This document shows, piece by piece, positions 8,329-15,160 of a stretch of DNA of 34,976 nt; the first letter of the stretch is position 1; the number at the start of each line of letters is the position of its first letter. The DNA comes from Alphaproteobacteria bacterium. Its GTDB lineage: Bacteria > Pseudomonadota > Alphaproteobacteria > RF32 > CAG-239. Below the pieces are notes generated by a model, which searched no databases, was not told the origin of the DNA, and saw nothing but the letters and a program-made list of their open reading frames with translations. The position numbers and the translations under genes are program-made. The stretch lies in the NCBI GenBank assembly GCA_017477185.1, contig JAFUXF010000034.1, forward strand, positions 1 to 34,976, read 5' to 3'.

Positions 8329-8664
8329 ATGGGAAAAAAATCAAAAGCTAAGAGTGAGAGTGGAACAAAAGTCATTACGACCAGTCCGAAACAAGAAGCC
8401 GCTACAGTCAAAATACTTGGCTTGGCTTCCGAGTATGGTGTCACGATTTTTAAGGCACCCAGAATGGAGGATGGTCATTTGACCGATGGTCAGCGGGCAG
8501 TGAGAAAAGAATTTCCGAGTGGAGACCCGCAAAAGCCGGATGTTCTGTATTCAATGTGGGCAAACAAGAAAGACGGTGAGCGTGTCTTGGCTGTCTTGAA
8601 ACCACAAGAGAATGCCCTCTCCATCAAGCCGGCAACGGCTGCCATTCGAACCGTTAAATTCTAA
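8329..8664 (+). CDS. Hypothetical protein, basic N terminus
   Basis: A 111-residue protein starting MGKKSKAKSESGTK, followed by a folded-looking part (about 25-85: AATVKILGLASEYGVTIFKAPRM, LYSMWANKKDGERVLAVLKP). A GTG/ATG 27-33 bases upstream would add a hydrophobic leader that looks spurious, so ATG 8329 is preferred. There is no Shine-Dalgarno sequence. The gene at 8672 follows after seven bases; the two probably form an operon ending at the strong hairpin at 9517. Family not recognised. Base composition is visibly less AT-rich than the neighbouring host genes. Confidence 0.55.
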   Translation: MGKKSKAKSESGTKVITTSPKQEAATVKILGLASEYGVTIFKAPRMEDGHLTDGQRAVRKEFPSGDPQKPDVLYSMWANKKDGERVLAVLKPQENALSIKPATAAIRTVKF

Positions 8665-8671
8665 CACTCCG

Positions 8672-9466
8672 ATGGCAAAGAAAGAAAAAAGTTTGGCGGA
8701 ACTGTCTGTCTTGCGAGAGCAAGGCGTGGTGACCGCAAGCGATGAAGAGATTGCCAAAATCCGAGCACAACGTGCCGGAGAAAAGGCAAAAAGGACCTCG
8801 AGAGAGGAAGTGCGCCAATTTTTTCCGAGTTATGAGGCTCATGTCACAAAGTTCGGAAAAAGTTATTCCCGCAACTATGATGAGACGAAGGAGTATCTTC
8901 GTTATCTGGCTGCGGAAATAAGAGCATTTCGGAAAGACAACGTTGAAAAGGGGAAGAAAAAAGAAGCATTAAAAGAACAGCTTAAAATCCCTTATCATCT
9001 CGCTTTCACTCGTCTTGCTCCGACTTATAAGGAGTATAACGAGTATCGAAATGAATTGGGCGACCTTCTGATTGAAGGTCTAAAAATTCAAGACCGAGAA
9101 CTAAAAGTGTTTACCTACAACTATGTTGACAAGCTGTTGACTGACGGTTTTGTTGACTGGGGGTGGTTTACACGAATGTTGGCGAAGAATTATGTCTCAC
9201 GTTACGGGTGGGCTTTACTTCGCAAGCATTCCGACCTTCTCGGTCAATTTGGAGGAGATATCCTCGGACCGCAACTCGATGAATGGGCAAATGGTGAAAA
9301 ATTCCCTTGTGATGAGAGTGTTCCTGAAGATGTTCGGGAGGAAAATCGGCGTAAGAATGCCGAACTCAAAGAAATCACATGGGCAAACTGGACTCGTTTG
9401 TCGAGTGAAGACGGTAAACCGGCGGATATGAGGGAGATTCTTCCTCGTCACGTCGGCTGCAGCTAA
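8672..9466 (+). CDS. Hypothetical protein, charged, helical
   Basis: A 264-residue soluble protein starting at ATG 8672, seven bases after the previous stop and without a ribosome-binding site. It is rich in K, E and R, with likely long helices at about 20-45 and 65-120 (including KGKKKEALKEQLKIPYHLAF) and a Trp-rich middle (GFVDWGWFTRML, RYGWALLRKH). There is no signal peptide or membrane segment and no family I recognise. With the gene at 8329 it forms a two-gene unit bounded by an intergenic region and a strong terminator; composition and start-site style match the left-end block (1-2391) rather than its neighbours. Confidence 0.6.
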   Translation: MAKKEKSLAELSVLREQGVVTASDEEIAKIRAQRAGEKAKRTSREEVRQFFPSYEAHVTKFGKSYSRNYDETKEYLRYLAAEIRAFRKDNVEKGKKKEALKEQLKIPYHLAFTRLAPTYKEYNEYRNELGDLLIEGLKIQDRELKVFTYNYVDKLLTDGFVDWGWFTRMLAKNYVSRYGWALLRKHSDLLGQFGGDILGPQLDEWANGEKFPCDESVPEDVREENRRKNAELKEITWANWTRLSSEDGKPADMREILPRHVGCS

Positions 9467-9516
9467 GTTGACGAATGGCGACTAAAGCATTCGAGCTGCC
9501 CCGTCAATCTAAACTT

Positions 9517-9557
9517 AAACCCCTATGATGAACGTATGAGTCATCGTAGGGGTTTTT
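9517..9557 (+). terminator. Strong intrinsic terminator
   Basis: A 15-bp stem (AAACCCCTATGATGA with TCATCGTAGGGGTTT, one G-T pair) around a nine-base loop, followed by five T. It ends the 8329-9466 unit. Confidence 0.85.
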
Positions 9558-9561
9558 AGTT

Positions 9562-9587
9562 CCCCTCTCTAAATTTTTAGAGAGGGG
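9562..9587. repeat. Perfect palindrome, DUF559-associated
   Basis: CCCCTCTCTAAA and TTTAGAGAGGGG are exact reverse complements separated by TT. The core (CTCTAAA ... TTTAGAG) recurs in weaker form at 9709-9734 and 9744-9759, all ahead of the DUF559 gene. Confidence 0.8.
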
Positions 9588-9708
9588 ATAAGGGGTGAGT
9601 TTAAAAACTAAAAAATTAACGAATATTCAATATGGAGAGAGTTAAACTCATCCTGAAATTCTATAATGATATGGTCGGTAATATACCTCCATATCATCAA
9701 GAATTTCT

Positions 9709-9734
9709 ACCTTCCCTAAAAATTCAGGGAAGGT
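9709..9734. repeat. Inverted repeat related to 9562 palindrome
   Basis: ACCTTCCCT and AGGGAAGGT are exact reverse complements around AAAAATTC. The core CCCTAAA..TTCAGGG resembles the 9562 palindrome. Confidence 0.7.
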
Positions 9735-9743
9735 TATATATTT

Positions 9744-9759
9744 CTCTAAATTTTCAGGG
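9744..9759. repeat. Degenerate third copy of the repeat
   Basis: CTCTAAATTTTCAGGG repeats the CYCTAAA-W-TTYAGRG core of the two upstream inverted repeats but has lost its outer stem. It ends 22 bases before the DUF559 start. Confidence 0.5.
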
Positions 9760-9781
9760 CAAATTTAAAGAAAGAAAAACA

Positions 9782-10135
9782 ATGCAAAGAAGGAAAGATT
9801 TGCAACAATTTGCAAAACAAATGCGAAAAACAACCTATACAGAGGCAGAGAAAAAATTATGGCAATATTTGAGAAATCGGCAGTTGGGTTATAAATTTAC
9901 AAGGCAGTATGTCTTTGATAATCGTTACATTGTGGACTTTATGTGTGCGGAGAAAAAAATGATAATTGAAGTTGATGGTGGACAACACCATGAAAGTAAA
10001 TCAGATGTTGACAGAGATAATTATCTGAAAACAAGAGGCTATGTGGTTTTAAGATTATGGAACAATGATGTTCTACAAAACATAGAAGGCTGTCTGATAA
10101 CAATCAAAAAATGTCTGGATAGGAACCCAATTTAA
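9782..10135 (+). CDS. DUF559 endonuclease-like protein
   Basis: A 117-residue protein of the DUF559 family, whose fold resembles Vsr-type and other PD-(D/E)XK nucleases. Visible features are ARKM/AKQMRKTTYTEAEKKLW, the RQLGYKFTRQY strand, the likely active-site acids D52 (IVDF) and E63/D65 with Q68 (EVDGGQH), and RGYVVLRLWNNDV near the end. Start at 9782 gives the standard family length of about 115-120; the in-frame extension to 9632 crosses repeats and is rejected. The leader AAGAAAGAAAAACA is purine-rich but not a strong ribosome-binding site. DNA cleavage or mismatch repair has been suggested for this family, but its role is not established. Upstream sits a cluster of related inverted repeats. 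Confidence 0.85.
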   Translation: MQRRKDLQQFAKQMRKTTYTEAEKKLWQYLRNRQLGYKFTRQYVFDNRYIVDFMCAEKKMIIEVDGGQHHESKSDVDRDNYLKTRGYVVLRLWNNDVLQNIEGCLITIKKCLDRNPI

Positions 10136-10169
10136 TCCTGATTATTTTTGTTTATAACCACAAAAATGC

Positions 10170-10197
10170 TTGAGATATAAACAAAATAGGTTACAAT
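10170..10197 (+). promoter_or_regulatory. Predicted sigma-70 promoter of metG
   Basis: TTGAGA (10170-10175), 16-base spacer, TACAAT (10192-10197). It lies 43 bases before the metG start, in the only gap between the DUF559 gene and metG. Confidence 0.55.
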
Positions 10198-10239
10198 CAC
10201 TCTGAATCTATTGTCAACAAACATGGAGAATCTAAGAAT

Positions 10240-11934
10240 ATGTCCAGAATCCTAATAACGTCAGCATTACCCTATGTTAATGGTATCCCACATTTGGGAC
10301 ACATGGTCGGTTGCCTTTTACCGTCCGATGTCTATGCACGTTATCAACGAATGATGGGCAATGAGGTTTTGTATATTTGTGGTACGGATGAACACGGGAC
10401 ACCATCTGAAGTTGGTGCTGCTAAAGAGAATATGCCGGTTGAAGAATATTGCACCAAATACCACAATCGCCACAAGGCAGTTTACGAGAAGTTTAATCTG
10501 TCATTTGACTTTTTCGGTCGCACCAGTACTCCGCAGAACGAAGAAATAGTTAATCATATTTTTAATCAGCTTGATAAAAACGGCTTTATTGAAGAAAAGA
10601 CTATTAAACAAGTTTTTTCGATAGACGATAACCGCTTTTTGCCGGACAGATATATCACCGGAACATGCCCGCATTGCGGATATGATAAAGCGCGTGGCGA
10701 TCAGTGCGAAAATTGTACAAGAGTTTTGGAGCCGACAGAGCTGATAAATCCGCGTTCAACTATTTCCGGTTCGACCAATCTGGAGGTTCGGGAGACCAAA
10801 CATTTGTTCTTAAAACTTCCTGAACTGGAAAAAGAGTTATCGGAATGGGTTAAAACCAAAGAGCCGTACTGGCCTGATGTCGCGTATTCTATCGCCCAGA
10901 AATGGCTCAAAGAAGGACTGCAGGAGCGTTGTATTACCCGAGACTTAAAATGGGGATTTTCTGTCCCTCGAGAGGGTTATGACGATAAAGTCTTTTATGT
11001 GTGGTTTGATGCCCCGATTGGCTACATTGGTATTTCTAAACAATGGGCAGATGAAAAACCTCAGGAAAGAGATTGGTGCTCTTGGTGGCTAGATGCTAAA
11101 GACGTGTACTATGTCGAGTTTATGGGCAAAGACAATGTTCCTTTCCACTCTATTTCTTTTCCGGCGACCTTGCTGGGAACCAGAGAAAACTGGACGAAGG
11201 TAGATTATCTTAAAGGAATGAGTTACTTGACATTTGAGGGAGGGAAGTTCTCCAAGTCAGAGCATCGCGGGATTTTTGCTGAGGATGCAATTGAGGAATT
11301 TCCTGCAGATTACTGGCGTTATTGGCTGATGTCAAATGCCCCGGAAGCATCCGATTCGTCATTTAGCTTTGATAGTTTCGCCGGCGTTGTTAACAAAGAC
11401 TTGAACGGTGTTTTAGGAAATTTTGTTTCTCGCGTGATGAAAATGACAGCCTCAAAATTAGGAGAGGAAGTTCCTGCCGGAGGAGAATTGCAAACTGTAG
11501 ATGTAGAGCTGATTGCCAATTTGCAAGAGAAAGTCGATAACTATCTCAAATACTTAAAAGAGATGGAATTCAGAAAAGCCTTGAACGAGTTGCGTGCAAT
11601 ATGGGTTGAGGGGAATAATTATATTTCAGCAACTGAACCATGGGTCGTTATTAAAGAAAATCAAGAACGTGCTGCAACCATTTTAAGAATTTGCCTGAAT
11701 TTAATTCGTATTTTTGCAACATTGAGTGCGCCGATTATGCCGGAAACCGCTGAAAAAATTATGGCAAAATTCAATATGACAACAGAAGGTTTATTACTAA
11801 AGAATTATGATATAAAGACAGAAATTAATGCCTTAAAGGCCGGACAGAAGTTCACCATTGGCGAGACTTTATTTGAGCGAATAACGCCGGAGAAGGTTGA
11901 AGAGTTAAAAACTAAATATGGAAGTGGACAATAA
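10240..11934 (+). CDS. metG: Methionine--tRNA ligase
   Basis: A 564-residue class I aminoacyl-tRNA synthetase that attaches methionine to tRNA-Met, including the initiator. The HIGH motif is HLGH (18-21), the KMSKS motif is KFSKS (336-340), and the connective domain has a zinc knuckle with Cys143, Cys146, Cys156 and Cys159. The segment VFYVWFDAPIGYIG is typical of MetG. The C-terminal anticodon-binding helical domain ends near 540 and there is no added tRNA-binding (EMAP-type) domain. GGAG lies 11 bases before the ATG. Its stop overlaps the next start by one base (TAATG), so the downstream gene is translationally linked. Confidence 0.96.
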   Translation: MSRILITSALPYVNGIPHLGHMVGCLLPSDVYARYQRMMGNEVLYICGTDEHGTPSEVGAAKENMPVEEYCTKYHNRHKAVYEKFNLSFDFFGRTSTPQNEEIVNHIFNQLDKNGFIEEKTIKQVFSIDDNRFLPDRYITGTCPHCGYDKARGDQCENCTRVLEPTELINPRSTISGSTNLEVRETKHLFLKLPELEKELSEWVKTKEPYWPDVAYSIAQKWLKEGLQERCITRDLKWGFSVPREGYDDKVFYVWFDAPIGYIGISKQWADEKPQERDWCSWWLDAKDVYYVEFMGKDNVPFHSISFPATLLGTRENWTKVDYLKGMSYLTFEGGKFSKSEHRGIFAEDAIEEFPADYWRYWLMSNAPEASDSSFSFDSFAGVVNKDLNGVLGNFVSRVMKMTASKLGEEVPAGGELQTVDVELIANLQEKVDNYLKYLKEMEFRKALNELRAIWVEGNNYISATEPWVVIKENQERAATILRICLNLIRIFATLSAPIMPETAEKIMAKFNMTTEGLLLKNYDIKTEINALKAGQKFTIGETLFERITPEKVEELKTKYGSGQ

Positions 11935-12809
11935 TGCTGTTAAAAAGACATAGTAGAAAAGATGATGGAGTTTATCCTTTACACGGATGGGCAAAGTTTT
12001 TTCACCGTTTAGGAAGGTTCATTTTGTTTCCGTTACGTCGCCCGATAATCACATTGTTGATTATTTTGGTACTGTTTTTAGCACCGACATTTCGGGGTGT
12101 AAAACCGATTAGTGTCCACAAATGGTATGCAACGCAAATTGTCAGCCTGTATAATAAAGTGTTGGTTTGGTGGGGAAGCCGTCAACCGGAAGTTACCCCC
12201 GGAGAATTTAAGTTTCATCCGGAAGAAGCAGCACCGGCACCGGTGACGCCGTCTGAATTTACAGTTCCTGAACTGCAAGATGACAATGCTCCGAATATAT
12301 TAGAAGTTTTACGCGGCGAACAGCCGACAGAAGAGACTAAAGAAGAGGCTCAGGAAAAACCTCAAGAACCTGAAAAATCTAAAGCAGAGGAAAAAACGGT
12401 TCATCCGTCAGATTTTATTCCGGATGAGACTGAAGTTGTTTTTCCTGCAGGAACCAGAATGCCTGAAAATGAAAAATTATATGCATATCCTCAAGATAAA
12501 AAGGTTGCTTTATTAAAATATGTTGATTATCCGCATGAGGTTTATGGAATTGCCAAAGTTCATGATTCTAATGAAATAGAAATAAACGGACAATATATTA
12601 TGTTGTATGGAATTTATGTTCACCCGATGACCGCCAGAGGAGTAAGCGCAACGCAGTATCTTAAAGATAAAATAGATGGTAAGGAAATTAAATGTGGGAT
12701 AATTGCGTATACCGATCAGGATATTGCTACCGGAATTTGTTATGACGAAGACGTTAATTTGAATATAGATTTAATTACTAAGGGGTATACCAAGAACGTT
12801 GCTTTATAA
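11934..12809 (+). CDS. Membrane-anchored protein with degenerate SNase-like domain
   Basis: A 291-residue protein in three parts: an N-terminal basic segment and one membrane helix (about 37-52); a Pro/Glu/Lys-rich linker (about 80-165, with AAPAPVTPSEF and EETKEEAQEKPQEPEK); and a C-terminal domain (about 190-291) that follows the staphylococcal-nuclease OB pattern: GIAKVHDSNEIEINGQYIMLYGIYVHP, then SATQYLKDKIDGKEIKCGI and a final NIDLITKGYTKNV. In active SNases an Arg and an acidic pair sit around the RL-x-G-I-D-x-PE segment; here the corresponding stretch is IMLYGIYVHP, with no Arg or Glu, so catalysis is unlikely. Start overlaps the metG stop. Function unknown; a periplasmic binding role is inferred. 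Confidence 0.7.
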   Translation: MLLKRHSRKDDGVYPLHGWAKFFHRLGRFILFPLRRPIITLLIILVLFLAPTFRGVKPISVHKWYATQIVSLYNKVLVWWGSRQPEVTPGEFKFHPEEAAPAPVTPSEFTVPELQDDNAPNILEVLRGEQPTEETKEEAQEKPQEPEKSKAEEKTVHPSDFIPDETEVVFPAGTRMPENEKLYAYPQDKKVALLKYVDYPHEVYGIAKVHDSNEIEINGQYIMLYGIYVHPMTARGVSATQYLKDKIDGKEIKCGIIAYTDQDIATGICYDEDVNLNIDLITKGYTKNVAL

Positions 12810-12821
12810 TTAGAGGGAAAA

Positions 12822-14264
12822 ATGTGGCAACCAATTCTGATGATAGCCGGCTACCTGATGAGTATTTTGGGGCTAGCAATGCTCATTCCGGCAGGATATG
12901 ATATCTATTTAACGCATAAACAATGGTCTCCGTTTATCTCTTCAGCAGCCATTAGTTTGTTTATTGGAATCATGCTTTTTCTGACAAATCGGATGCCGAT
13001 TACGAAAATCAGCTTAAGACAGGGGTATTTAATTACGGTTATCAGTTGGGTATGCTTAGTTTTTATTGCGGCTATTCCATTAAAAATGAGTGGCGTATTT
13101 CCTCATTTTATAGATGCATTTTTTGAAGCAATGTCCGGCTTAACCTCAGCCGGAGGCACAGTACTGCAAAATATTGAAGAAACTCCATATCCTGTTTTGC
13201 TGTGGCGGTCGATGCTTAATGGCTTGGGGGGAATTGGAATTGTCATTTTTGCGGTCGCTTTATTACCTTATTTAGGCATTGGAGGTATGCAGATTTTTCA
13301 GCGAGAAAATTCTGATTCTGATGATAAATTTATGCCAAAGTTCAGCTATATTGCTAAAAGAATTATCATATTGTACCTTTTTTTGCTTGCAGCATGTATC
13401 ATCAGCTTTAAGGGAGCCGGGATGGACTGGTTCGATGCGATTAACCATGGTTTAACAACGACATCAACCGGTGGCTTTTCAACTAAAAATGCTTCATTTG
13501 GTGCTTTTAATAGTGTATCAATTGAAATGATTGCCGTTATTTTTATGTTGCTAAGTTCTTTACCAATGACTTTTTATATTGTGTTATGGCAAAGTCGAGA
13601 TTTTCATAACTCACGCAATATTCAAGTAATAACGTTTTTTAAAATTATTGCCGTTTATACGATAGCTGTGACATTATTTTTACTCTTTAAAAATAATATG
13701 AATATATTGCAGGCATTGCGTTACGCTGTGTTTAATGTTGTCTCAATCGTGACTACCAGTGGTTTCTCATCAACAGACTATTTACAGTGGGGCGCATGGA
13801 GTGGAACATTCTTTTTAATATTCATGTTTACCGGAGGATGCACGGGATCGACTTCAGGGTCGATAAAGATTTTTCGTTGGCAGGTTTTTTACGCCTTTTT
13901 GCGTAAATCACTGATCGGTGCAACAGAGCCTAATCGGGTGATTCCGATAAAACTTGGCAATTATAATATTGAAAATTCTTTAGTATCATCGATATTTATT
14001 TTTCTAAGTGCGTACTTAGTTTGTTTGACCGGCTTTACGATTTTGTTAGCCATAAGCGGTTTAGATTTTGTGACGGCATTTAGTTCTGCATCTGCCTGCA
14101 TGACCAATACGGGACCGGGGTTTGTTGCGATCAATGGGCCGGCAGGAAATTATGCATTTTTAACACCAATGGCAAAAGGAATTTGTTGCTTGGCTATGTT
14201 GGTTGGTCGTCTTGATGTACTGACGATTTTAGTTTTGTTTACCAAGGACTTTTGGCGTCGCTAA
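12822..14264 (+). CDS. trkH: TrkH-type potassium uptake protein
   Basis: A 480-residue integral membrane protein of the TrkH/KtrB family, the ion-conducting subunit of a potassium uptake system. All four pore loops are visible: TSAGGTV (about 108-114), TTSTGGFS (213-220), TTSGFSS (311-317) and TNTGPGF (428-434), each with the filter glycine. The hydrophobic profile matches four membrane-pore-membrane repeats. An AGAGGG site lies just before ATG 12822, 12 bases after the previous gene. The regulatory partner TrkA is not in the window. Its stop codon overlaps the stop of the convergent gene at 14261-14530 by three to four bases. Confidence 0.93.
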   Translation: MWQPILMIAGYLMSILGLAMLIPAGYDIYLTHKQWSPFISSAAISLFIGIMLFLTNRMPITKISLRQGYLITVISWVCLVFIAAIPLKMSGVFPHFIDAFFEAMSGLTSAGGTVLQNIEETPYPVLLWRSMLNGLGGIGIVIFAVALLPYLGIGGMQIFQRENSDSDDKFMPKFSYIAKRIIILYLFLLAACIISFKGAGMDWFDAINHGLTTTSTGGFSTKNASFGAFNSVSIEMIAVIFMLLSSLPMTFYIVLWQSRDFHNSRNIQVITFFKIIAVYTIAVTLFLLFKNNMNILQALRYAVFNVVSIVTTSGFSSTDYLQWGAWSGTFFLIFMFTGGCTGSTSGSIKIFRWQVFYAFLRKSLIGATEPNRVIPIKLGNYNIENSLVSSIFIFLSAYLVCLTGFTILLAISGLDFVTAFSSASACMTNTGPGFVAINGPAGNYAFLTPMAKGICCLAMLVGRLDVLTILVLFTKDFWRR

Positions 14265-14530
14265 GTATAAAACAAAGTTTTTATTTGTCCCGGATCAAGC
14301 CATAAATCAATTCCCTGCAAAATCATTTGTCTTAAGTGAGTATATTCGGCAGTAGAAGTAAATGTTATATATTGCTCCAAATCTTCTTGAGTAGAATGTT
14401 CAATAAAATCAGCAAATTCCAAAACCAGATTTGTTTGCCTCGGATAATTTCCCGTATTTTGAAAAAGCTCAGCTTCAAAAATCCAAAATAGAATATCTGC
14501 CTTATGTTTTAATTCTTTAGAATAAATCAT
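14261..14530 (-). CDS. Small hypothetical protein under likely phage operator control
   Basis: An 89-residue acidic, helical protein (with LVLEFADFIEHSTQEDLEQYI and ILQGIDLWLDPGQIK), no signal or membrane segment, family not recognised. The start is supported by a strong GGGAGG eight bases before the ATG. It is transcribed leftward, and its upstream region holds one exact copy (14580-14594) and one near copy (14547-14561) of the operator found beside the prophage repressor. It may therefore be a phage gene driven by a lambda-PL-like promoter. Against this, its stop overlaps the host trkH stop, so either the attachment point lies inside one of the two genes or this gene is host. Confidence 0.65.
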   Translation of the reverse strand: MIYSKELKHKADILFWIFEAELFQNTGNYPRQTNLVLEFADFIEHSTQEDLEQYITFTSTAEYTHLRQMILQGIDLWLDPGQIKTLFYT

Positions 14531-14546
14531 TTCATTCCTCCCGATT

Positions 14547-14561
14547 ATAACATAAAGATAT
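14547..14561. promoter_or_regulatory. Weak repressor operator (left, outer)
   Basis: ATAACATAAAGATAT matches the operator consensus ATAAC-N5-GTTAT at 9 of 10 arm positions. It lies 17 bases before the start of the leftward gene at 14530. Its centre is 33 bp from the next operator. Confidence 0.4.
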
Positions 14562-14579
14562 AATATAAAAGATTCAATA

Positions 14580-14594
14580 ATAACTTATTGTTAT
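14580..14594. promoter_or_regulatory. Repressor operator (left)
   Basis: ATAACTTATTGTTAT: five-base inverted arms around TTATT, identical over all 15 bases to the site at 15086-15100 on the other side of the repressor gene. It lies in the upstream region of the leftward gene at 14261-14530, about 50 bases before its start. Confidence 0.75.
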
Positions 14595-14642
14595 CAACAA
14601 AGGAAAACAAAACAATATTCTATAATGAAAAAAATCGAGAAT

Positions 14643-15050
14643 TTAGTTGTGATGAAGAGAAGTATATATATCCATGATATCATCAATTTTAAGCTCTTGT
14701 TGAGCCTGAGGAAGATCATGAATCTTTTTATATATAAGTCTTACAAGATGTGCTTTGTCATCAAAAGAAAGAGTAATATCATGATTCTCTGCCCAATTTT
14801 CAATATTCTTTATAATATTTGAAAAGTAGTCAAGAGCCTTTTCTGTCACATCGTCTGCGTCAAATTCAAACAAGTAATTAGGTGTGACTTGAAAGAAACG
14901 GCAAAATTTTGCCACAAAAGCATAATCAGCCTCACGTTTCCCGTTTAAGTACTGATTTAATCTTGGTTGGCTGATTCCGAGCTTTTCCGCGACAGCAGTC
15001 TGACTTAAGCCGGAGTTTTCCACAACTGATTTCATACGCTTTGCTATCAT
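14643..15050 (-). CDS. Phage Xre-family repressor (CI-like)
   Basis: A 135-residue protein with an N-terminal Xre helix-turn-helix (about 3-60: RMKSVVENSGLSQTAVAEKLGISQPRLNQYLNGK; the recognition helix is ISQPRLNQYL) and a helical C-terminal part (about 65-135) that probably oligomerises. There is no S24 peptidase (LexA/CI) domain, so RecA-stimulated self-cleavage is not expected. There is no ribosome-binding site: a TATACT at 15058-15063 places the likely transcription start at or next to the ATG, so the mRNA is probably leaderless, as for lambda cI from PRM. It is divergent to the phage lytic genes and flanked by matching operators on both sides. Confidence 0.85.
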   Translation of the reverse strand: MIAKRMKSVVENSGLSQTAVAEKLGISQPRLNQYLNGKREADYAFVAKFCRFFQVTPNYLFEFDADDVTEKALDYFSNIIKNIENWAENHDITLSFDDKAHLVRLIYKKIHDLPQAQQELKIDDIMDIYTSLHHN

Positions 15051-15057
15051 GAATGCA

Positions 15058-15085
15058 AGTATATCACGGTTTGTTAAATAATCAA
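15058..15085 (-). promoter_or_regulatory. Predicted repressor promoter, leaderless
   Basis: On the minus strand: TTGATT (15080-15085), 16-base spacer, TATACT (15058-15063). The -10 ends seven bases before the repressor ATG. The operator at 15086-15100 directly abuts the -35, a position that would allow activation by bound repressor. Confidence 0.55.
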
Positions 15086-15100
15086 ATAACTTATTGTTAT
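15086..15100. promoter_or_regulatory. Repressor operator (right, inner)
   Basis: ATAACTTATTGTTAT, the same 15 bases as at 14580. It abuts the -35 of the leftward repressor promoter and its last base is the first base of the rightward -35. Confidence 0.8.
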
Positions 15101-15127
15101 TGACAATATATAACTATATGTTATTTT
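15100..15127 (+). promoter_or_regulatory. Predicted rightward lytic promoter
   Basis: TTGACA (15100-15105), 16-base spacer, TATTTT (15122-15127), 33 bases before the first rightward phage gene. The operator at 15110-15124 covers the spacer and -10, so bound repressor would exclude RNA polymerase. Confidence 0.6.
15110..15124. promoter_or_regulatory. Repressor operator (right, outer)
   Basis: ATAACTATATGTTAT keeps both arms ATAAC and GTTAT of the operator with a different five-base centre, which shows that the arms are the conserved part. Centre-to-centre distance from the inner site is 24 bp. Confidence 0.75.
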
Positions 15128-15160
15128 TTATTGTGGGTTTCATAACAAGAGGACAAAAAC

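Larger units (their letters stand above)
9467..9781. other. Intergenic region with terminator and inverted repeats
   Basis: This 315-base stretch holds no convincing gene. It contains a strong terminator (9517-9557), a perfect 26-bp palindrome (9562-9587) and two further related inverted repeats (9709-9734, 9744-9759) that lead into the DUF559 gene. A reading frame continues upstream of 9782 to 9632, but it runs through the repeats and gives a low-complexity peptide, so I treat it as non-coding. Confidence 0.6.

Noticed and set aside
9632..9781. N-terminal extension of the DUF559 gene to 9632
   Set aside because: It would read through the inverted repeats, gives a low-complexity peptide, and the protein from 9782 already has the normal family length.
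11319..11519. Minus-strand reading frame inside metG
   Set aside because: It is a shadow of metG with no start signals and no plausible product; the same holds for the other antisense frames inside known genes.
14265..14642. tRNA gene as attachment site
   Set aside because: No cloverleaf or T-loop consensus could be found near the prophage's left end.
14625..14822. 65-aa plus-strand frame antisense to the repressor
   Set aside because: An AT-rich, low-complexity product without a ribosome-binding site, overlapping a clear Xre repressor.
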